NCBI GenBank assembly: GCA_023417475.1
Contig: JAEZFP010000023.1
Coordinates: forward strand, 101,532 to 165,531
From: Bacillota bacterium
Lineage (GTDB): Bacteria > Bacillota > UBA4882 > UBA8346
Length of the DNA stretch: 64,000 nt
Direction of reading: 5' to 3'
The notes under the pieces were generated by a model, which searched no databases, was not told where the DNA came from, and saw only the letters and a list, made by a program, of their open reading frames with translations. Made by a program: the position numbers and the translations under genes. Positions 35,706 to 45,085 of the stretch are shown piece by piece. Every line of letters starts with the position of its first letter. Position 1 is the first letter of the stretch.

Positions 35706-35915
35706 ATTCCGCTCTCCTAATTTGACATTCCGGTACCAAAATTCAACATTCAGCCCCCGGAAAACAATATTCCGGTCCCAGAATTCATTTTTCCACTCCC
35801 GGAATATTGTTTTTTGGTTCCGAAATGAACGATTCAGGGACCGGAATGGTGTTTTCCGGAAGTAAAATAAAAAATTCCGGTTCCCCAATGATCAATCAAG
35901 GTTCCGGAATAAAAG
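35706..35915. repeat. Tandem array 2, degenerate 21-bp period
   Basis: Ten consecutive 21-base units beginning ATTC or TTTC, with a rough core ATTCCGGTnCCnGAAT and variable, AT-rich ends. Individual units differ at many positions, so this is an old or loosely constrained array. It fills the space between the importer 2 upstream region and the 3' end of the response-regulator gene. Confidence 0.8.
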
Positions 35916-35924
35916 ATTTACGGG

Positions 35925-36581
35925 TTATAACAACCCGTGCATGATCGCGAAACGGATGGCTTGGGCCCGGTCTTTCAGCTCCAATTTCTCATAGATGCTG
36001 CTGATATAATTTTTGACCGTTCCTTCCGCCAACTGCAAATGCAGGGCGATTTCGCGGTTATCTTCGCCTTGGGCGAGCCGGTGCAACACATCGATCTCCC
36101 GGGGCGTCAGCCGGGCCAAAATTTCTTTGGAGACGGCGGGATCCACGGCGCGGTAACGGGTGACCTCTTTCACCAGCTTGGTGGTGATCTGCGGCGAGAT
36201 CAGCGTCCCGCCGTTCTGGACCGTGACAATCGCCTTGATCAGGTCCTCGGGATCGATATCCTTCAACAAATACCCGACCGCTCCCAGACGCAACGCTTCA
36301 AAGACATATTCGTCATCGTCAAAGGTGGTCAAAACGATCACTTTGCTCTGGTCGCCCGCAGCCCGCAGCCAACGAATGAACTCCACCCCGTCCATCTCCG
36401 GCATCCGGATGTCGAGCAAAATCAGGTTGTGCGGCGTAGTCCGGCAGACCTCCAACGCCTCCCGGCCGTTGGTCGCCATCCCCACCACGGTCGCGTTGGG
36501 CACTTGCAGGTTGATTACGATTTTTAAGTTTTCCCGGAATAATTTCTGGTCGTCGACGATAATGATCTCAAGCGGTTCCAT
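35925..36581 (-). CDS. NarL/LuxR-type response regulator
   Basis: A 218-aa regulator. The receiver domain 1-120 shows VDDQKLFRENL, phospho-Asp in LILLDIRMPEMDG, switch Thr in VLTTFDDDEYV and conserved Lys in YLLKDI. The C-terminal LuxR helix-turn-helix at about 150-215 shows LTPREIDVLHRLAQGEDNREIALHLQLAEGTVKNYISSIYEKL in overlapping pieces. ATG with GGAGG upstream. It overlaps the end of the kinase gene by 14 bases, so kinase and regulator are co-translated. Confidence 0.94.
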   Translation of the reverse strand: MEPLEIIIVDDQKLFRENLKIVINLQVPNATVVGMATNGREALEVCRTTPHNLILLDIRMPEMDGVEFIRWLRAAGDQSKVIVLTTFDDDEYVFEALRLGAVGYLLKDIDPEDLIKAIVTVQNGGTLISPQITTKLVKEVTRYRAVDPAVSKEILARLTPREIDVLHRLAQGEDNREIALHLQLAEGTVKNYISSIYEKLELKDRAQAIRFAIMHGLL

Positions 36582-37821
36582 CGGCCTCGTCCTCCTTTGA
36601 AAATGGCAGCCATACCTGTAGTGTGAATCCGAAACCGGGTTTTGAGAAGATCTTCACCGTGCCCCCCAACTCCTGGACCCGTTCATGGACGCCGACCAGA
36701 CCATAACCGCCCCCGCCGGCCGTGCCCGCTTCGCCGCTCACTTCGACGCCGCAGCCGTTATCTTTGACCACTACTTCCACGCCTTGCCGGATGAGGTGAA
36801 ACGAGATAAAAACCTCGGTGGCCCGGCCGTGCCGGAAGGCGTTGGTCAACCCTTCCTGGACTATCCGGTAGATCACCTGCTCCAAGGTTTCGCCCACGTA
36901 TTGGGGGACTTGTCCGTAATGAACCTTGATCGCGATCCCGGTCGCCTGTTCAAAGACTGTGGCCAAGCGCAGGATTGAACCCAAGCCGTTGTAGCCTTCG
37001 TTATCCCGCGGCCGCAACGCCCGCAACGCCCGACGCAAGTCGGTCAGTCCCTCGCGCGCCAACGCCCTGGCTTCCTCAATTCTGACCGAGACCGCTTGGC
37101 CGGCCTCTTGAACTTCCGCCCGATACGCGTTGAGTAAAGCGATGAGATTGGTTAAGGTGTAAGCGATTGAATCATGGATCTCCCGGGCAATCCGGGTCCG
37201 CTCCCGGAACATCGACGATAATTCAGCCTGAGCGGCGGTATCCTGCAACTTGATATTGGCTTCGGCCAAATAGCGGTTGGCGGCGTTCAAATCTTCCAGC
37301 CGGAGTTTCTCCAGCTGACGTTGGCGTTGTTCCCGCGCCAGCAGTTCTCCCACCAGCGCTCCCAACAGGCAAGTCGGGGTAATTGTCACCAAAGCCAGCC
37401 ATTTCAGCGCTTTTTTCGGCGCATAGTAACCCCATAGCAACACCGGCGCCAGATAGAGGTAGACCAGAAACAAAATATAAAAGACAGCCAACCCGATGGC
37501 CGTCGCTTTCGAAAAATAGAAAAAACCTTCATAAGCCAACAACATGTAACAAAGGCCAAAATTGCCGGGGTACTCGACCATTGGAAACGAAACCGCCAAA
37601 ATCAGCAACAAGCGGCCGAAAAAAAAGGTTCGCTGCAGATAAAGACGGAGATAAGGCATAATTACCGCCAGGACTAACAACAAAACCACTGCGATCGAAA
37701 ATTGTTTGGACCAATCGGAGGGATAAATCTGGCTTAGGTTACCGTTCCAGTAATCGTGCAATATCGCCAGGTGCACATAGATTGTTACTAACGTGTAGAT
37801 TGCCTTCCGATAAAGCTCCAC
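36568..37821 (-). CDS. NreB/DesK-type sensor histidine kinase
   Basis: About 417 aa. Five or so N-terminal membrane helices (residues about 1-170) act as the sensor. A HisKA_3 dimerisation domain carries the phospho-His in RTRIAREIHDSIAYTL, and the HATPase domain has IVQEGLTNAFRHG, VVKDNGCGVE and GGYGLVGVHERVQELGG. Start is uncertain: I chose GTG 37821 because AAGGTGG lies 9 bases upstream; an in-frame frame reaches 37866. The partner regulator gene overlaps its 3' end. With no cytoplasmic Cys-rich sensor, it is closer to DesK-like membrane sensors than to oxygen-sensing NreB. Confidence 0.9.
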   Translation of the reverse strand: MELYRKAIYTLVTIYVHLAILHDYWNGNLSQIYPSDWSKQFSIAVVLLLVLAVIMPYLRLYLQRTFFFGRLLLILAVSFPMVEYPGNFGLCYMLLAYEGFFYFSKATAIGLAVFYILFLVYLYLAPVLLWGYYAPKKALKWLALVTITPTCLLGALVGELLAREQRQRQLEKLRLEDLNAANRYLAEANIKLQDTAAQAELSSMFRERTRIAREIHDSIAYTLTNLIALLNAYRAEVQEAGQAVSVRIEEARALAREGLTDLRRALRALRPRDNEGYNGLGSILRLATVFEQATGIAIKVHYGQVPQYVGETLEQVIYRIVQEGLTNAFRHGRATEVFISFHLIRQGVEVVVKDNGCGVEVSGEAGTAGGGGYGLVGVHERVQELGGTVKIFSKPGFGFTLQVWLPFSKEDEADGTA

Positions 37822-38060
37822 TGCCAACGACCACCTTTTCACTCCATTGAACAGGTTCTTCACCAAAAATATATCAAAATTTAAGAATCAACGCTACCTA
37901 TTTCGACTGTAGTAATTAAATTCCTGCTACGGCACGTAAGCCGGTTTCCGCAATCGCCCGCGCCGATTGGCTGTGATTGATCTAAATTCTTCTGAATGGT
38001 ACAATTTATGTTATCATTGGATTCCCAAAAATCCGCAAATTCATTACAAAGGACACCGCG

Positions 38061-39026
38061 ATGCAAAAACAAGAACTTCGTGCCAATCTCCTGTTATTAT
38101 TAGCCGCCGCGATCTGGGGGTTCGCTTTTGTGGCCCAACGGATCGGCGCCCAATACCTCGGCTCCTTCACGTTCAACGGCGTCCGTTTCATCTTGGGCAG
38201 CCTCTCGTTACTGCCGCTGGTCTACGCCACGGCTAAACCCGCTCCCGCGGCTGGAACAATCCGCTCCGGCAAACCGGTCAAGGTTTTAACGGCGGGGGTG
38301 AGCGCCGGGATCGTGTTATTCCTGGGCGCCTCGTTGCAACAGATCGGCCTGGTGGAAACCTCCGCCGGCAAAGCCGCCTTCATCACCGGACTGTATATCG
38401 TGATCGTACCGTTAATGGGACTTTTCCTCAAACAACGCCTGCATGCCAGCGCCTGGATCGGTATCCTGCTGGCGACGGTCGGCATGTATTTCTTGAGCGT
38501 CACCGCCGCCTTCACCATTGCCGTCAGCGACTTGGTGGTGCTGGCGGGTTCATTTTGTTGGGCTTTGCATATCTTGGTGATCGATTATTTTTCCAAGCGG
38601 GTCGACGCGATGCAATTATGCATTACGCAGTTTCTGACCTGCGCGGTTTTGAGCCTGGCGGTCGCGGTTTGCAGCGAAAAAATTACCGTAGTCGGTCTGA
38701 CCCAAGCTTTGATTCCCTTGCTCTACGGCGGAATCTGTTCCGTGGGCATCGCCTACACCTTACAGGTCGTCGGTCAAAAGCACGCCAAACCGGCCCACGC
38801 GGCGCTGGTGCTTAGCATGGAAGGGGTCTTCGCCGCTCTTGGCGGTTGGCTGATTCTCCATGAAAACTTAGGGATCCGCGGTTACCTCGGTTGTCTGCTG
38901 ATGTTCGCCGGAATGATTGTGTCGCAATTGCCGGAGTTACGGAAGCAAGACGGGACGGAACCAGCGGAACGTTTGCGGGATGCCGGCGAAGCGGCCGCCC
39001 TCTCGACCACCGCCCCGAAATCCTAA
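38061..39026 (+). CDS. EamA/DMT-family transporter
   Basis: A 321-aa inner-membrane protein of about ten helices made of two EamA repeats. The first begins LLLLAAAIWGFAFVAQRIG, the second SDLVVLAGSFCWALHILVIDYFSK. Both carry the family-typical small-residue rich helices and GHxxP-like loops are absent. Members export amino acids, drugs or metabolites; the substrate is unknown. ATG with AAAGGA upstream. It stands alone, divergent from the kinase gene and convergent with lpxD. The last 20 residues are a soluble tail. Confidence 0.88.
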   Translation: MQKQELRANLLLLLAAAIWGFAFVAQRIGAQYLGSFTFNGVRFILGSLSLLPLVYATAKPAPAAGTIRSGKPVKVLTAGVSAGIVLFLGASLQQIGLVETSAGKAAFITGLYIVIVPLMGLFLKQRLHASAWIGILLATVGMYFLSVTAAFTIAVSDLVVLAGSFCWALHILVIDYFSKRVDAMQLCITQFLTCAVLSLAVAVCSEKITVVGLTQALIPLLYGGICSVGIAYTLQVVGQKHAKPAHAALVLSMEGVFAALGGWLILHENLGIRGYLGCLLMFAGMIVSQLPELRKQDGTEPAERLRDAGEAAALSTTAPKS

Positions 39027-39194
39027 AATCCATCAACGGAACAAACAAAAAGATTCAGTCAGCGGTTTTCCAACGGGACTACGACCAACACGCACGCAAT
39101 AGTCATTACGTGGCGCGACCGATCACCGCATCGAAATTCGCCTTTACTGAATCCTGAGTTCCGTCATGAAAAACTTAATTGACCAACGGCACGT

Positions 39195-40229
39195 TTACGG
39201 TTTTGACACCTTTTGTTGCTCTTGCAACTCCAAAACCATCTTCCGCAATTCCCGCAGTTCCTTGGCCATCTCCGGCAGTTTGCTTAACGCGCCTTGAATC
39301 CGCATCTGCTTGGCGTGCGGCCGGGCCGGATCGCCGGAGACAAACGAGCCCGGCGGCAAATTCCCGGTGATTTTACTGCAAGCGGCGGCCACGCTGTCGC
39401 TGCCGATCTCCAGATGGCCAACGGCGCCGGCCCGGCCGGCCATGGTGACCCGGTCACCGACAATACTGCTTCCGGCCAGAGCCGCTTGTCCACAGAGCAG
39501 GCAGTTCTCGCCGACCACGCAATTATGGGCGATCTGGACCAGATTATCGATTTTGGTCCCTTGTTTGATCAATGTCACGTTGCTGGTGGCGCGATCGATT
39601 GTCGTATTCGCCCCGATCTCGACGTCATCTTCAATCATGACAATGCCCACTTGAGGGATTTTATACTGGCGCCCCTCGGCCATGGCGTAACCAAAACCGT
39701 CGGAACCGATCACCGTGCCGTCGTGAATCTCAACCCGATCGCCCAAACGGCATTCTTCCCGGATCACCACGTTGGAGTGGATTTCCACATCAGCGCCGAT
39801 GCTGACCCGGTCGCCAATCACCGCTCCGGGACGAATTACCGACCCTTTCCCAATGGTCACATCCTTGCCGATATAAACCAGCGCTCCGACCTCGCACTCC
39901 GGACCGTTGAAGTTACTGCCCACCACCGCGGTGGGGTGAATTCCCGGCTGGCAGGAATGGCGCGGCGCAAAATAGGCTAACAGTTTGGCAAAGGCCAACC
40001 GGGGATTGGCCGCGCGAATGCCCGGCTTGGCCAATTCGGTTACACTCTCGGCCACAATGATTGCGGCGGCCGGTCCGATCAAAGCCGCGTGAATCGCTTT
40101 TTCATTACCGCCTAAGGTGATCGCTCCGGCTTGGAGGTTATCAATCCCCGACGCCATTGAAATCTCCGTCTCTCCGTCACCGATAACCGTTCCGCCCACC
40201 AGGACGGCTAATTCCGATAGTTTTGGCAT
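39195..40229 (-). CDS. lpxD: UDP-3-O-(3-hydroxyacyl)glucosamine N-acyltransferase
   Basis: A 344-aa left-handed beta-helix acyltransferase of lipid A synthesis, adding the second 3-hydroxyacyl chain from acyl-ACP to UDP-acyl-glucosamine. It has the N-terminal uridine-binding domain (1-100), then hexapeptide repeats. GSDGFGYA, KIPQVGIVMIEDDVEIGANT, TKIDNLVQIAHNC (catalytic His) and SFVSGDPARPHAKQMRIQ follow the LpxD pattern, and a C-terminal helix completes it. Length is normal. ATG 40229 follows GGAG. It is the only lipid A gene in the window. In a genome with Firmicute markers this argues for an outer membrane with LPS-like lipid. Confidence 0.95.
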   Translation of the reverse strand: MPKLSELAVLVGGTVIGDGETEISMASGIDNLQAGAITLGGNEKAIHAALIGPAAAIIVAESVTELAKPGIRAANPRLAFAKLLAYFAPRHSCQPGIHPTAVVGSNFNGPECEVGALVYIGKDVTIGKGSVIRPGAVIGDRVSIGADVEIHSNVVIREECRLGDRVEIHDGTVIGSDGFGYAMAEGRQYKIPQVGIVMIEDDVEIGANTTIDRATSNVTLIKQGTKIDNLVQIAHNCVVGENCLLCGQAALAGSSIVGDRVTMAGRAGAVGHLEIGSDSVAAACSKITGNLPPGSFVSGDPARPHAKQMRIQGALSKLPEMAKELRELRKMVLELQEQQKVSKP

Positions 40230-40386
40230 CAAGTGCGCTCCTTATTAAATGTTCTGGCAATGTCGCGCGATATTGCGGACTACGTGGCAGCTGTTTTGGC
40301 TTATTGCCTAATCGGATTGTAGAAGAATCGCCGGCAAAAAGCAACCTCTTTTTTAGGGATAGCGGCAAAACCGCCGCTCCGCCCGT

Positions 40387-41034
40387 TTAACCGGCTTCGG
40401 CAATGGCGGCGATCTCCAGTTCCGACAACAAACCCAACCTCACTAAGTGCGCTTGGACCTCCTCAATGCCGACGGTCCGTAAAGTATACAGTCCGGCTTG
40501 TTCCCCCGCCGCCACATTCAGCGGATTGTCGTCAAAGTACAGTATCTGTCGCGGCTGGCAGCCCAAGCGTTCCACGATCGCCGCAAACGCTTCCGGATCG
40601 GGTTTTAACAAACCCAATTCAAACGACAACAGCGCCGGATCAAACAGCTTGTCGATCCCGGCCTCTCCGACGAACCGTTCCCAATGGATCACGTTGGTGT
40701 TGGAAAAACACCCCACCCGATAGGTGGTTTGCAACCGTTTGACCAACTGCACCGCGCCCGGATAAAATCCTTTGATAAAGCCGGAAAACTCCGCTAGAAA
40801 ACGTTCCGGGGCGATGGTCAGTTCCAGCTCGGCTACGAGCGCCTCGCTAAACTCCGCGGCGTTCATTGAGCCCGATTCGAACGCCCGTACCGCCGGGGAG
40901 AGCAACCAACGCCGGCCGAACTCCTCCTCCGTCAGCGACTGTTTCAACCACTGCGACATGCGCGGATAAAGCTCCAATTCCATCAAAACTCCGCCTAAGT
41001 CAAACAAAATTACTTCAAACGAATTGTAGGCCAT
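40387..41034 (-). CDS. HAD-superfamily phosphatase
   Basis: A 215-aa HAD hydrolase of the IA group (epoxide hydrolase N-terminal/ phosphoglycolate phosphatase-like). Motif I is VILFDLGGVL (nucleophile Asp; the second acid is Gly as in many LGGV members), motif II GCFSNTN, motif III GLLKPDPEAF (Lys) and motif IV LYFDDNPLNV. A helical cap lies between motif I and II (about 15-85). These enzymes remove phosphate from small metabolites such as sugar phosphates or nucleotides; the substrate is unknown. ATG with AGGAGGAG upstream. It lies 157 bases upstream of lpxD on the same strand. Confidence 0.9.
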   Translation of the reverse strand: MAYNSFEVILFDLGGVLMELELYPRMSQWLKQSLTEEEFGRRWLLSPAVRAFESGSMNAAEFSEALVAELELTIAPERFLAEFSGFIKGFYPGAVQLVKRLQTTYRVGCFSNTNVIHWERFVGEAGIDKLFDPALLSFELGLLKPDPEAFAAIVERLGCQPRQILYFDDNPLNVAAGEQAGLYTLRTVGIEEVQAHLVRLGLLSELEIAAIAEAG

Positions 41035-41144
41035 GACTCCTCCTGATGCGTTAGTTATGGTCGACGGCGGGAAGACCGCATCATCACCCTAATATTATTC
41101 GCAAATCTACTGAAAAAACCTGTCGAAAATGATCACTTTTGACG

Positions 41145-43868
41145 TCAACGAGCGCCCACGGTCTCGCGGACGCCAATCTCGTACCACGGGGTGGCGTGGC
41201 CGACCGCAAACCGGAGCCACCCCTCACCGCCGGTAGTCGGCAGCGACCGGAGCCGGCGGCCGGAATGATCCAAGGCATAAACTTGAAATGCCCGCCAATC
41301 CCCCTGGGTCTGCCAAGCGACCGTCCCCCGGATCGTTTGCAACAACACCGGCGGTTTGCCCCAATCGGCCAGCCCGTTTTGGTTGTTTTTCATTTGACCG
41401 GTGTTCCGTTGCGGTCCGACGATCGTCAACAACAACCGCTTTGAACGAGCCAGTTCGTTGCCGTCCAACGGGACCAGCCAGACGGAAGCGGCGCTCTCCA
41501 GACGTAACTCCAAGTTGGTCAGTCGCACTGTTTGGCCGCCGATGAACCCAACCGCGCCCTGAAACCGGGGCGCATTGAACGTTACCTGCTCTTGACCGGC
41601 GACCGACATCTCCCAGACCGTCTCCCCGGTATCGGCGGCAATCCGTTTGGCGGTTTGCAATTCCGTCAATTCGGAATTGGTTAAAAGTTCCTCGGGAGCG
41701 CTGGTCCGGTCGGCTTGAAAATCGGCCTTGCGAACCTGATGTTGGTAGACGATCCCCAGCGGTAAGCGGCCGCGTAAGCCATAATCGAGGGCTAGCCCCT
41801 GCTCCCGAAAAGACCGCCAGACATCCTCCATCCGGTAACGCAACTTGAGATCGCGGAACGCCGGACGGAAATAGCCGTTGATAAACGCCACGGCCGTGGC
41901 CGGCATTTGCGCCATCTTCCCGGGGTTGTTGATCACATTGAACCAGGAGTTGATATTGTCCGTCTTGAGATCGGCAACGCGATGACAAAGGGTATAGATG
42001 AAAAAACCGTCCCAATCCTGCAAACCGCCATAGGCGGGTAACAAGCCGGCTTCTTCATAGTCGTAGTCATTGGGAAACACCGCGTTCCATTCGCTGACTA
42101 CGAGCGGTTTCCCTCCAACCGCCGATAAGGCCAGCCGTACCAAAGGAGAAGCACTGTAAGCAAGGTTGGGGTTATCCAGGAATTGGTTGTTGGCAACCAA
42201 CGATCGGTTATGCTGCCGGAAATTGGTCGCGTCGAACCGTTTGTCCGGAAACGACGGATGATCCCAGTAGGCGTGGCAGTCAATATAATCCCCGACGTTC
42301 TGAGCGATTAAATTCGGCTGGCCGTAGTAATTGTTGGTACTGGAGACCGGTACCCGGACTTTCAGTTGTTGCCGAAGGAAGTTTTTCATCTCCGTAAAGT
42401 AGTCCCGTTCCAATTCGTAATAGAAACGAGTGTCGTCCGCCAAACGCGCTTCGGTGAAGACGAACCGCTCCGGCCAAGGCGTACGGCCGATATTGCCCGC
42501 CGCCAGGGATTCCGTGGGTAGCAACCCGTCGCAACCGGCGGTGGTCAATTGCAGATCGTCCAACCAGATCCGGCCGGCGCTTTTCCCGAGGACCAACGCG
42601 ACTCGCGTCACAGCCGTCGTTTCCTGGCGCGGTTTAAAATTGATGCGATACCGTTGCCAGGTGGAACTCAATTGGACCCGTTGACTCAGGCCCAAATTGG
42701 TCCAAGGCTCCCGGTCCAAGCCATAACTGACGTTGAGCTCCGGCACCCGGTCGCTTTTAGCCAAAAACGAAAGGGTATAGGTTTGGCCTGCCGCCAGTTT
42801 CAAGCCGAGTTGTTTCAATTGCAGTTGAGAGCCTTGGCCTTCCGAACGATTGATATCGACCCGTAACGCGCTGCCGCCATGGGCTGTTTCCACCGCGTCT
42901 TGCTGGAACGCGGCCCCAACTTCCTTGTGAATCTCCCGAACCCATTCCGGCCCCAATTTCCGTTCAAAATCGCCATTGATTAGCAAGTTCGGGCCGGGTT
43001 GAATCTTTCCGCCGTCCCAGGAGTTGCGGAGGCGGGTTTCGGTTTGATATTGGCGGCGCAGCCATTCGTTCCAAAGCCGGTCGAGTTCCTCGCGGTAACT
43101 TTGGGGCAAGGCTTCGTCGGTCAATCCGAACAATGCGCCGTTGGTCCAGGCGGAGAAAAGGGTGTTTTCGTTGGTAGTCTCCACCAAAGCCACCGCCGGT
43201 TCCTGGTTGTAACGGGTCTTGGTATAGGGATTATAATGTGTTAAAAGCTTCGTGGCGTAATCTTTTTGCAAGTCGATGAGTTTCCGGTTAAAAAGGGTGA
43301 CTTGTTTGGAGTTCCGTGGCAAATTTTTGGCATCGGCCACCCCGTCGGCCGCGGTGAATTTCCGGCCGACATGCAAATTGATATCCACATATATTCCTTT
43401 TGATTTGAGTTGATAGATGAAGTAGTCCAAACGGTCCAACTGTTCCGGACTGAGGGTCCGGGTATCGCGGTTGGTCCGGTCAAAAATCCCCAAAGGCGCG
43501 TAATTGCTGTCCAGATGATGGAGGCGGATGATGTTAAAGCCTGTTTTGGCGAGATGCCCCGCCAGCTTTTCCGCCGTATCCCGGGGTGGGAAGTTCCCTT
43601 CAATGGAGAGGTTCGCTCCCCAAAAACGGATCCGGGTGCCGTCCTCGAAGTAAAAATGGCCGTTTTTGACTGTCAAAAAACCATGTTTGCCGGCCGGGGC
43701 ATCTGCAGTCAGGCGGCTGACATCGGTTGCGGTAACGGAGGCGTCATCCCACGGCGCCATAAACGGAAACCAAGTCGCGTCCGCGCCGGCCCACCCCCTA
43801 CTGCCGCAGCCGGCGAACAAAATCAACAATCCCGCCAGCCAAACTCTAAATTTCCGGTTAGAAACCAT
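41145..43868 (-). CDS. Secreted GH-A clan glycoside hydrolase with inserted CBM-like domain
   Basis: A 907-aa exported protein with a lipoprotein-type signal (LLILFAGCGS). Residues about 55-260 and 440-640 form a (beta/alpha)8 GH5/GH-A-like barrel: RFWGANLSIEG, FNIIRLHHLDSNY, YVDINLHVGRKF, VALVETTNENTLF (probable acid/base Glu) and KPLVVSEWNAVFP (probable nucleophile Glu). Between them, about residues 280-430, is a CBM4/9-like beta-sandwich beginning NLLINGDFERKLGPEW and ending IWLDDLQL. A C-terminal beta-domain follows. The barrel is thus split by a sugar-binding module. ATG with TGGGG upstream. It probably trims polysaccharide at the cell surface; the target sugar cannot be told. Confidence 0.8.
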   Translation of the reverse strand: MVSNRKFRVWLAGLLILFAGCGSRGWAGADATWFPFMAPWDDASVTATDVSRLTADAPAGKHGFLTVKNGHFYFEDGTRIRFWGANLSIEGNFPPRDTAEKLAGHLAKTGFNIIRLHHLDSNYAPLGIFDRTNRDTRTLSPEQLDRLDYFIYQLKSKGIYVDINLHVGRKFTAADGVADAKNLPRNSKQVTLFNRKLIDLQKDYATKLLTHYNPYTKTRYNQEPAVALVETTNENTLFSAWTNGALFGLTDEALPQSYREELDRLWNEWLRRQYQTETRLRNSWDGGKIQPGPNLLINGDFERKLGPEWVREIHKEVGAAFQQDAVETAHGGSALRVDINRSEGQGSQLQLKQLGLKLAAGQTYTLSFLAKSDRVPELNVSYGLDREPWTNLGLSQRVQLSSTWQRYRINFKPRQETTAVTRVALVLGKSAGRIWLDDLQLTTAGCDGLLPTESLAAGNIGRTPWPERFVFTEARLADDTRFYYELERDYFTEMKNFLRQQLKVRVPVSSTNNYYGQPNLIAQNVGDYIDCHAYWDHPSFPDKRFDATNFRQHNRSLVANNQFLDNPNLAYSASPLVRLALSAVGGKPLVVSEWNAVFPNDYDYEEAGLLPAYGGLQDWDGFFIYTLCHRVADLKTDNINSWFNVINNPGKMAQMPATAVAFINGYFRPAFRDLKLRYRMEDVWRSFREQGLALDYGLRGRLPLGIVYQHQVRKADFQADRTSAPEELLTNSELTELQTAKRIAADTGETVWEMSVAGQEQVTFNAPRFQGAVGFIGGQTVRLTNLELRLESAASVWLVPLDGNELARSKRLLLTIVGPQRNTGQMKNNQNGLADWGKPPVLLQTIRGTVAWQTQGDWRAFQVYALDHSGRRLRSLPTTGGEGWLRFAVGHATPWYEIGVRETVGAR

Positions 43869-44053
43869 TGTATCAACCCCATTCCATACGTGATCCGCTC
43901 CCCGCTGATCGTTTTTCCAAAAGACGGACCCCCGTTACAAAATGTTCAACAGGCCACCGCCACCATCAAGAGAGGAATGATGAGGTCAGGAAAGAATATC
44001 CTTCAATGGATGATCCTGTTGCATTATTATTAAAAATCAAGGAGCTGATGCGG

Positions 44054-44992
44054 ATGCGTTTTGCCATTGTCGGAGCCGGGGTCATGGGCGGATTGGTCGG
44101 CGCCATACTCACCAAAGCCGGCGCCGAGGTCTGGTTGGTCAACCGGAACGAAGCCATTACCAACACCATCCGGACCCGGGGACTCACCATAACCCACCAG
44201 GGGCAGACCGAGGCTGTGCCGGTCCAAGCGGTGCTTTCTCCCAACGAGATTAAGCAGCCGGTGGATGTCCTCATCTTCTTGGTGAAAGGTTGCGATACCG
44301 CAGCGGCGGCCATCGCCGCTCAAAGTCTCGCCACGCCGCAGACTTATGTGATGACCTTGCAGAACGGCCTCGGCAATGTTGAACTGCTCGCCCAATTCTT
44401 TGACCCCGCGAACATTTTATACGGTATCCTGGAACTGGCCGGAAGAATGCTGGAACCGGGCCACATTTTGAGTTTGGCCGGAGCCAACTCCAAAATCTGT
44501 TTCGGACCGGCCACCAAAATCATTGAACCCGGCCATGAGACCATCGCCGCCTACTTTGGCAAAAGCGACATCAATGTATTCTTACGCGAAGATATCGACA
44601 GTGAAGTCTGGATCAAGTTGCGCAACAACTCCACCAATGTACTCTTCGGACTGCTCCGGCTCTCCATTGGCCAAGCGCTTGAAACCGAAGGCACTGCCGT
44701 GTTGATTCAAAAGATCCGCAGCGAAGTGATGGCAGTCGCCCAAGCTAAAGGAATCCATTTTCCCCCGGAAGCACTGGGAACCAACCAAGGCAACACCCCG
44801 ATCTATCCCGAGCTTTACGAGCATCTCCCTTCGACCGCGTTGGATATGAAACTGAAAAAACCCACCGAAGTGGAGTTTATTAACGGCGCCATCTATCGGG
44901 AAGGTTTGCGCTTAGGAGTACCGACGCCCTATAACGAGCTGCTCTACCGGATGGTCAAGATCTACGAAACCACTTATTCAAAACAATTTTAA
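44054..44992 (+). CDS. Ketopantoate reductase (ApbA/PanE family)
   Basis: A 312-aa NADPH-dependent reductase. N-terminal Rossmann loop FAIVGAGVMGGLVG, then LQNGLGNVE with the family Asn/Gly, and a C-terminal helical domain containing WIKLRNNSTNVLFGLLRLS (catalytic Lys) and PTEVEFINGAIYREG (conserved Glu and Asn). True PanE makes pantoate for coenzyme A, but paralogs act on other 2-oxo acids; no other pan gene is nearby, so I withhold the symbol. ATG 44054 has AAGGAG 9 bases upstream. It is divergent from the glycosidase gene and ended by a bidirectional hairpin. Confidence 0.85.
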   Translation: MRFAIVGAGVMGGLVGAILTKAGAEVWLVNRNEAITNTIRTRGLTITHQGQTEAVPVQAVLSPNEIKQPVDVLIFLVKGCDTAAAAIAAQSLATPQTYVMTLQNGLGNVELLAQFFDPANILYGILELAGRMLEPGHILSLAGANSKICFGPATKIIEPGHETIAAYFGKSDINVFLREDIDSEVWIKLRNNSTNVLFGLLRLSIGQALETEGTAVLIQKIRSEVMAVAQAKGIHFPPEALGTNQGNTPIYPELYEHLPSTALDMKLKKPTEVEFINGAIYREGLRLGVPTPYNELLYRMVKIYETTYSKQF

Positions 44993-45010
44993 GGGCAAAA
45001 ATACCTCACA

Positions 45011-45050
45011 ACCCAAAGGGCGCCGTCATTTGCGACAGCGCCCTTTGGGT
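45011..45050. terminator. Bidirectional hairpin terminator
   Basis: ACCCAAAGGGCGC/GCGCCCTTTGGGT between converging genes; T-poor tails, so strength is uncertain. Confidence 0.7.
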
Positions 45051-45085
45051 CGAACTTTCGGTTACAACGTAACATTGTAACTTTC

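Noticed and set aside
35632..35888. Open frames on both strands rich in Phe, Arg and Asn
   Set aside because: Produced by the in-frame 21-bp array 2; no start signals or family similarity.
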